A DNA stretch of 31,745 nt from a virus: IMG/VR virus record IMGVR_UViG_3300036832_000320, positions 1-31,745 of that record; one strand, written 5' to 3'. Positions 27,387 through 31,745 of the stretch are shown one piece after another (position 1 is the first letter of the stretch; the number at the start of each line of letters is the position of its first letter). A model generated the notes under the pieces. The model was not told the origin of the DNA, searched no databases, and saw only the letters and a list, made by a program, of their open reading frames with translations. The position numbers were made by a program, and so were the translations under genes.

Positions 27387-28355
27387 ATGGCGATCACGAT
27401 TCACCGCACGCCCTGGATTGACGACGACGGCAGCGGCACGTCCGGCACCGTGCTGAACAACGCGATGAAGACGGGGCTGTATGACGAGATCGACGGCGCG
27501 CTCGGGCAGGGGCCGTCACTGAGCGCGCCGAACACGTTCACCGGGAACCCGCAAACCCTCCAAGCGGCGACCCCACAACTGGTCTTGATTGACACGTCGC
27601 GGCCCGCGGATAGCAAAGTGTTTCGCGTGCTGAATGGCAATGGACAGTTCGTGGTCGATGTGCTGAACGATGCCCAGTCGGTGCAACAAGCGGTGCTCAT
27701 GGTATTGGATCGAACGGGCAATGCGACTTTTGGCGGGCAAATCACCATGACCGGGCGGATTCTGGAGGTCGCGGCCGCGTCGCCGCTCGTGGACTTGTTT
27801 GATACGTCGCAACCGGTGGATAGCCGCACGTTCATTATGATGAACGCGAATCAGACGCTGACCGTGCAGGCCTTTAACGACGCCTTAAGCGTCGCCGGTG
27901 GTCCGCCGGCGCTGACGCTCACACGGCCAGGCGATACCAAGATCGGCCGCGACGTCTACGAAAAAGGCCGCACGACGCCGATGGGGCACTGGATCGCGGT
28001 GCCCTACAGCGCGGCGAATTTCACCGGGGGCTCGGGCATGACGTGGACCGTGGCGGCCGGCGATCAACAGTTGTATCGCTATACCTTGATCGGGAAAACC
28101 ATGACGGTGGCATTTAGCATCGGGGGCGTGATTGGCGGCACCCCGGCCGGAGATTTACATATCGTCCTCCCCGCCGGGTTGGCATCGGCCAATTCCGCCA
28201 CCGTCAATCCGTTTTGGTTTTACAACGGCGCCTTTGGCGTCGGCTACGCCCAAGTGAACGGTCCATCGATCCAGTTGAATAAACCCACGCAAGCGGCCTG
28301 GGCCGCGGGGTCCGGGAACGTGTTTGCGGGGCAGATCACGTTTGAGCTGACGTAA
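27387..28355 (+). CDS. Tail fibre-like protein with internal duplication
   Basis: A 322-residue distal tail protein. A segment at 61-109 (VLIDTSRPADSKVFRVLNGN...) is repeated at 130-179 (VDLFDTSQPVDSRTFIMMNA...). The C-terminal third (about 200-322) is beta-rich and Gly-rich, ending in GNVFAGQITFEL, like a receptor-binding tip. The opening HRTPWIDDDGSGTSGTVLNN is a typical phage fibre N-terminus that attaches to the tail. The 3' end overlaps a minus-strand gene by 20 bases. Confidence 0.7.
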   Translation: MAITIHRTPWIDDDGSGTSGTVLNNAMKTGLYDEIDGALGQGPSLSAPNTFTGNPQTLQAATPQLVLIDTSRPADSKVFRVLNGNGQFVVDVLNDAQSVQQAVLMVLDRTGNATFGGQITMTGRILEVAAASPLVDLFDTSQPVDSRTFIMMNANQTLTVQAFNDALSVAGGPPALTLTRPGDTKIGRDVYEKGRTTPMGHWIAVPYSAANFTGGSGMTWTVAAGDQQLYRYTLIGKTMTVAFSIGGVIGGTPAGDLHIVLPAGLASANSATVNPFWFYNGAFGVGYAQVNGPSIQLNKPTQAAWAAGSGNVFAGQITFELT

Positions 28356-28587
28356 CGTGCGAGCCCGACGAGTCGGCGCCGATGAGCGGCGCCATCGCCT
28401 GTCGCAGCGTGGCCTCGTCGGGCGCATACGTGAGCCAGATCATCACATCTCCGAGCGGGCCGGTGCAGCCCAGATCCCGGAGCCACACGCGCTGCGGCTG
28501 GCCCGCCTGCAACTGCGCCACCGTGTCTGCGGTCAGGCCGAGGCCGATCCCGGTGACGGGCTCAGCGTGAAAGGTAAACGTGATCAT
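28336..28587 (-). CDS. Small conserved-looking protein on the opposite strand, 83 aa
   Basis: The sequence ITFTFHAEPVTGIGLGLTAD, TVAQLQAGQPQRVWLRDLGC, TGPLGDVMIWLTYAPDEAT fits a small bacterial/phage family with a LGL..D.V..L.AGQP..V.LR.LG pattern, function unknown. TACACT on the minus strand ends seven bases before ATG 28587 with no Shine-Dalgarno, so a leaderless prophage transcript is likely. It is a typical moron position between tail genes. A longer start at 28614 would cover the promoter. Confidence 0.6.
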   Translation of the reverse strand: MITFTFHAEPVTGIGLGLTADTVAQLQAGQPQRVWLRDLGCTGPLGDVMIWLTYAPDEATLRQAMAPLIGADSSGSHVTSAQT

Positions 28588-28643
28588 TGGGGTAAGTGTA
28601 GCGGACGGCACCAAACGGCCTCCTGATTCGGAGAGGATGCACT

Positions 28644-29372
28644 ATGCGAATTGCCTTGCGCTCGTGCTCGAACAACAAAGTCGTCAGCGCGCAGGACCAG
28701 GTCGCCGGGACGCCGACGCCCGATCGGCCGCTCGTGGCGAATACCGACGCCGTCGGGGCCTGGGAGCAGTTCGATGTGCTCGTGCAGGACGCAAGCGGCG
28801 CGTGGATCCCCTATGACCCGGCGCCGGCACCTGGCCCTGTGCCGCCCGATCCGACGCCGCCCGATCCGGGCCCGCAGCCGCCGACCGGGCTCGATGCGTT
28901 TGACCTGCGTGCGGCGGTGGTCGCCAGTGCCGACTGCCCGTGGATCGCGGACCTGCCGATCCTGGCGCGGATGGACACGATCACGTTGACGCACGCCGAG
29001 CAGGGCTACGCGCACGCCTTTCCGGGCCGGGACACCTGGCCGGGGGTCGTGCCGCCCGGCTGGGACGGCCCGATCAATCACACGTTGTGGATTGCGGAAC
29101 TGATCGCCGGGATCTGGTACATCCTGCCGATCAAGGAAGCGCTCGGCGAGTACTGCACGCTCGGGCCGATCCTCACACCGGGTCAGATCCCGCAGAATCT
29201 CACCTACTACGCGACCGGGCCGATGCACGGCTATCAGCCGCGTGCCGGGGAGCAGATCGGGTTCTTCTCCACGACGGGCGATACCCGGCGGATGAACCTG
29301 CAGCCGCCCGCAGGCGCCGGCCGCACGAATGTGGTCACGGTGCCATTCCTGGCGGGCACGTATCGCTGGTGA
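28644..29372 (+). CDS. Distal tail protein with beta-trefoil-like N-terminus
   Basis: A 242-residue protein with GGAGAGGA upstream of ATG 28644. Residues 1-50 (RIALRSCSNNKVVSAQDQVA, then PLVANTDAVGAWEQFDVLVQ) follow the fascin/ricin-like trefoil pattern VAL...NG.YV.A....PL.AN...IG.WE.F. A Pro-rich linker (57-80) leads to a C-terminal domain of unknown type with several Trp and a single Cys pair. It may bind host surface sugars. Confidence 0.6.
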   Translation: MRIALRSCSNNKVVSAQDQVAGTPTPDRPLVANTDAVGAWEQFDVLVQDASGAWIPYDPAPAPGPVPPDPTPPDPGPQPPTGLDAFDLRAAVVASADCPWIADLPILARMDTITLTHAEQGYAHAFPGRDTWPGVVPPGWDGPINHTLWIAELIAGIWYILPIKEALGEYCTLGPILTPGQIPQNLTYYATGPMHGYQPRAGEQIGFFSTTGDTRRMNLQPPAGAGRTNVVTVPFLAGTYRW

Positions 29373-29377
29373 CGCCG

Positions 29378-29581
29378 ATGCCCGAGCCCGATTCGGCGAA
29401 GCCGCCGCCCGATTGCGACCACGGGTTTCACGGTGACCTCGTCGAAGCCGCGCCCCTCGAAGCCGACGGCGTCGTCGAGGTCCATCATGTGTGCGCGGCC
29501 TGCGGCGCGATTGAATACACCGTGAGCTATACGCGGGCGGCCTGGCGTCGCCGGCAGGGAAAGGATCCCGATGGCGAGTAA
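29378..29581 (+). CDS. Small Cys/His protein, 67 aa
   Basis: The sequence PPPDCDHGFHGDLVEAAPLE, then VVEVHHVCAACGAIEYTVSY contains CDHGFH and CAACG, a possible zinc ribbon. It sits between two tail genes and overlaps the next start by 11 bases. Similar small zinc-ribbon proteins occur in phage tail regions. Function unknown. Confidence 0.55.
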   Translation: MPEPDSAKPPPDCDHGFHGDLVEAAPLEADGVVEVHHVCAACGAIEYTVSYTRAAWRRRQGKDPDGE

Positions 29582-30968
29582 ACCCACGAGCGCCGACGAT
29601 CTCTGGAACACGATCTACGAACAGTGCTCGTACATCAACTGGAGGGCGGACGAGATCAAGGCGGCGCAGGTCCAGATCGAGCTCGCGGCGCGCGAACTGC
29701 AAGGCACGACGCCGCCGATTGATCCGCCGATTGACCCGCCCATCGATCCGGTCGAGCCGCCCATCGACCCGCCGGGCAACATCTCGGATGCGATCAAGCT
29801 CGGCCCCGCGAATCTCCAGTACCTCGGCGCGTTCCGCCTCCCGCATGGCGTGCCGCCGGGCTGCGCCTACGGCTTTGACTACGCGCTGACCGGCGTCGCG
29901 TTCAACCCGCAACACCATTCGCTGTTCCTCAATAATCACGTCTACGAACAGAAGACCGCGGAGGTCACGATTCCGACGCCGAGCGCCGACATGGCCGCGT
30001 TGCCGGTCGCGGAATATCTCCAGCACCCGGTGGACATTTGCGAGGGCCAGCGCAATAACCTCCTCGCGGGCGGGGCGCCGTATTGGGACGCCTGCCAGAT
30101 TGGCGACCTGCTCGTCTACGGGGACAAGATCATCGCGACGTCCTACATTTTCTACGACGGCGGCAACCAGGCCGTGCTCTCGCATTGCTATAGCAACCGT
30201 CTCGTGTCGGAGCAGGGCGACCTGCGCGGCTTTTTCGACGTGGGGCAGATCGGCGCGGGCTTCGTCGCGGGGTGGATGTGTCACGTCCCGCCCGAGTGGC
30301 AAGCACTGCTCGGCGGCCCGGCGCTGACCGGGCAGGGCTGTCTCAGCATCATCTCGCGCACGTCCTACGGCCCGAGCGCGTTTGTGTTCGACCCGCAGCA
30401 TTTGCCGAGTGCGAGCGGCACGGTCGCCGCCACGCCGCTCGTGTACTACGACCAGGCGCACCCGACGCTCGGGATGTGGGAGCAGCAGGATCACGTCAAC
30501 GACGTCTTCAACATGGCGACCAAGATCAATGGCCTCGTCTTCCCGACGGGGAGCCGCACCGTGTTGTTTTTCGGCCGGCAAGGGCTCGGGATCCCGTGCT
30601 ACGGCGACGTCGTCAGCTACGGCGGGCACTGCAACGATCCCGCGGACTACAACAAGGGCTGTCACGCCTATCCCTACAAGGTCTGGGTGTGGGCCTATGA
30701 CGCCAACGATCTCGTGGCCGTGAAGGACGGGCACAAACAACCCTGGGATGTGGTCCCCTATCAGGTGTGGGGCCTCGACCTGCCGATCGAGACGCCGAAG
30801 AACGAAATTCAAGGCGTGGCGTATGACCCCGCGACGCAGCGGATTTATCTCTCGCAGACCGATGCCGCGTATCTCGCGCCGGGGCAGAACCCGTACGACA
30901 AGTCGCCGATCATTCACACGTTTCAGTTGGTCGGATCGACGGGGCGGGGGCGGTTGCCGCGCCGCTGA
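29571..30968 (+). CDS. Putative tail spike or receptor-binding protein, 465 aa
   Basis: AAGGAT lies upstream of ATG 29571. Residues 1-45 are a helical attachment-like part, and 46-70 a tandem PPID linker. The rest is beta-rich, with repeated strand-turn patterns that suggest a propeller (YLGAFRLPHGVPPGC, GVAFNPQHHSLFLNNHVYEQ, GLVFPTGSRTVLFFGRQGLG, GVAYDPATQRIYLSQTDAAY). No catalytic motif of a known lyase or lysozyme was seen. As the last plus-strand gene of the tail cluster it is the best candidate for host recognition. Confidence 0.6.
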   Translation: MASKPTSADDLWNTIYEQCSYINWRADEIKAAQVQIELAARELQGTTPPIDPPIDPPIDPVEPPIDPPGNISDAIKLGPANLQYLGAFRLPHGVPPGCAYGFDYALTGVAFNPQHHSLFLNNHVYEQKTAEVTIPTPSADMAALPVAEYLQHPVDICEGQRNNLLAGGAPYWDACQIGDLLVYGDKIIATSYIFYDGGNQAVLSHCYSNRLVSEQGDLRGFFDVGQIGAGFVAGWMCHVPPEWQALLGGPALTGQGCLSIISRTSYGPSAFVFDPQHLPSASGTVAATPLVYYDQAHPTLGMWEQQDHVNDVFNMATKINGLVFPTGSRTVLFFGRQGLGIPCYGDVVSYGGHCNDPADYNKGCHAYPYKVWVWAYDANDLVAVKDGHKQPWDVVPYQVWGLDLPIETPKNEIQGVAYDPATQRIYLSQTDAAYLAPGQNPYDKSPIIHTFQLVGSTGRGRLPRR

Positions 30969-30969
30969 G

Positions 30970-31233
30970 TTAGACCTTCAGGCCGAGCGCCCGCAGGCTG
31001 CGCCGATAGCCTCGGAGCGCGTCACGCATGGCCTCGTACGTCGCCAAGGACGGCGGCCCGAGTACGGGCGCGAGCACGTCGCCGGTCCGTGTGTCGTGAA
31101 GCACACAAAACAGCAATTCACACGCGGGGTCGGTCAGCGCCGCATCCACCTTAGCGCGCACTTCGTCGCTCGTCAGTGGCAGGCGATGCCCGTCCGTCGA
31201 GAAGGCCATCGAGTCATTCGGCGTCTTGGTCAT
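30970..31233 (-). CDS. Hypothetical protein, 87 aa (end of minus operon)
   Basis: The sequence TKTPNDSMAFSTDGHRLPLT, SDEVRAKVDAALTDPACELL, FCVLHDTRTGDVLAPVLGPP ends in a basic helix. ATG 31233 is the likely start, with AAGG about 12 bases upstream. The same frame continues upstream to 31374 and carries the lost C-terminus of the preceding gene (WEAFAALVHGRIEILPEDKA). A single-base shift would therefore fuse the two. It converges on the tail spike gene with one base between stops. Confidence 0.6.
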   Translation of the reverse strand: MTKTPNDSMAFSTDGHRLPLTSDEVRAKVDAALTDPACELLFCVLHDTRTGDVLAPVLGPPSLATYEAMRDALRGYRRSLRALGLKV

Positions 31234-31423
31234 GTTTGGGTCTGCCTTGTCCTCTGGCAGGATCTCGATGCGCCCGTGGACGAGCGCCGCGAACGCCTCC
31301 CAGCCGGGGCTCGTCGAACACAAGCTCCCCGTTCTTCTGCCAGGTGCGCCCCGGGGCCGTCGTCTGAAACACACGGGCGTGAATGTGCCCGCCGCGCTGT
31401 TCGAATCGGATTCTGAATATCAT
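31214..31423 (-). CDS. MIFRIR-type small phage protein, probably frameshifted
   Basis: It starts MIFRIRFEQRGGHIHARVFQ and continues APGRTWQKNGELVFDEP, a pattern shared by small phage proteins of about 70 residues that go on with a W..F...L....I...E segment. Here the zero frame turns into Arg-rich nonsense after DEP (69 residues total). Skipping one C of the CCCC run (plus-strand GGGG, 31306-31309) gives PGWEAFAALVHGRIEILPED in the next frame. Either a real one-base insertion, an assembly error or a +1 frameshift explains it. It overlaps the preceding gene by ATGA (31420-31423). Confidence 0.6.
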   Translation of the reverse strand: MIFRIRFEQRGGHIHARVFQTTAPGRTWQKNGELVFDEPRLGGVRGARPRAHRDPARGQGRPKHDQDAE

Positions 31424-31713
31424 CGGTCGTCCCAGCCGTGACAATGGCCGCAGTAGCGCTCGGCGATGTCGTGGAGGTTGTAGCTGCGCCAGCCGCAGAT
31501 CGGGCAGGTGTAGGACGGCTGACTCTCGCCGGCCACGGCCTCGGGCACCGCGACCTCTTTCAGCGTCCGACTGTAACGGTTCGCCTTGAACACGATCTTC
31601 TCGGCCTCGTACTTGGTATAGCGCCCGGCTAGGTGCAGATAGGCGGTATAACCCATGCGGCCGGGACGCCACCAACCGCCGTGCTCGAACGACCAGATCA
31701 CGTACGCATCCAT
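31420..31713 (-). CDS. WSFEHGGWW protein with C-terminal zinc ribbon, 97 aa
   Basis: The N-terminal half (VIWSFEHGGWWRPGRMGYTA, then AGRYTKYEAEKIVFKANRYS) follows a small family common in phages (IWS.EH.AWW.P...GYT....AG.Y...EA). The C-terminal half adds a zinc ribbon, CPICGW (about 70-75) and CGHCHGW (about 88-94). Function unknown. The gene crosses the circle junction, and its first 32 codons recur at 95-1. It follows the zinc-ribbon gene at 464-243 across the direct-repeat gap, and is coupled to the MIFRIR gene. Confidence 0.75.
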   Translation of the reverse strand: MDAYVIWSFEHGGWWRPGRMGYTAYLHLAGRYTKYEAEKIVFKANRYSRTLKEVAVPEAVAGESQPSYTCPICGWRSYNLHDIAERYCGHCHGWDDR

Positions 31714-31745
31714 TTTCAGTTCAACTGGAACAGATCCTTTGTCTC
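31619..31745. repeat. Terminal direct repeat, right copy
   Basis: Identical to bases 1-127; see the left copy. Joining the two gives a circle of 31,618 bp with a continuous minus-strand gene at the junction. Confidence 0.95.

Noticed and set aside
28584-30917. Minus-strand 777-residue open frame
   Set aside because: An Arg-rich shadow of the plus-strand tail genes, caused by high GC. No family pattern, and it crosses genes with good ribosome sites.

Overview
The window is a complete genome of a temperate, siphovirus-like, HK97-type phage, apparently assembled as a circle. The first 127 bases recur exactly as the last 127 (31619-31745), so the unique length is 31,618 bp. Because 127 is a common assembler k-mer size, the overlap is best read as an assembly overlap on a circular or circularly permuted molecule. 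The DNA is GC-rich and the genes are packed with ATGA/GTGA stop-start overlaps. The host cannot be named. It is probably a high-GC bacterium with a tRNA-Gly(CCC) gene, because the phage attachment site carries the 3' half of such a tRNA.

Layout. (1) Lysogeny module, 0.5-3.2 kb: an XRE-type regulator (537-956), an attP site with arm repeats (971-1220), a tyrosine integrase (minus), a CI-like XRE repressor (minus), a divergent operator region with a 20-bp palindrome, and a Cro-like gene (plus). (2) Early rightward operon, 3.2-12 kb: an excisionase-like HTH protein, small proteins, a RecE-type PD-(D/E)XK exonuclease, a two-gene cassette of apparently lower GC (HTH protein plus a protein with an NGQH motif), a RecA-like AAA ATPase, a short DUF1376 replication protein, and an iteron-rich non-coding region that is the best origin candidate. 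Then follow a putative replication accessory gene, the wreck of a C5 cytosine methyltransferase, RusA and several small phage genes. Two minus-strand inserts interrupt this operon: a hicBA toxin-antitoxin pair and a DUF1640-like coiled-coil membrane protein. (3) Packaging and head, 12.2-19 kb: HNH, a large terminase whose N-terminus looks like a piece of small terminase, a ribbon-helix-helix protein, a fused protease-capsid protein, a portal (unusually placed after the capsid), and a collagen-like/carbohydrate-binding-like protein. (4) Neck and tail, 19-31 kb: connector (fused to an extra domain), head closure, gp10-like protein, tail terminator, tail tube, tail chaperone with a -1 frameshift, tape measure, a hub protein carrying repeat domains, fibre and other distal tail proteins. 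(5) A minus-strand operon spanning the circle junction (464 down to 1, continuing 31713 down to 30970) encodes four small unknown proteins, one with an apparent frameshift.

How it fits together: the CI-like repressor and the Cro-like protein would compete at the 2867-2982 operators. Integrase would recombine attP into a host tRNA-Gly gene and the transferred 3' half would restore the tRNA. The RecE-like nuclease, AAA ATPase and RusA form a recombination set, and DUF1376 plus the iteron region the replication set. Several genes oriented against the lytic operon (ci, hicBA, the membrane protein, 28336-28587) have a -10-like hexamer close to the start codon and no clear Shine-Dalgarno, and some share TATATCC-type boxes. 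This suggests a set of leaderless, prophage-expressed genes. No endolysin or spanin was recognised, and no separate small terminase gene was found. All functions are from reading the sequence; no searches were run.
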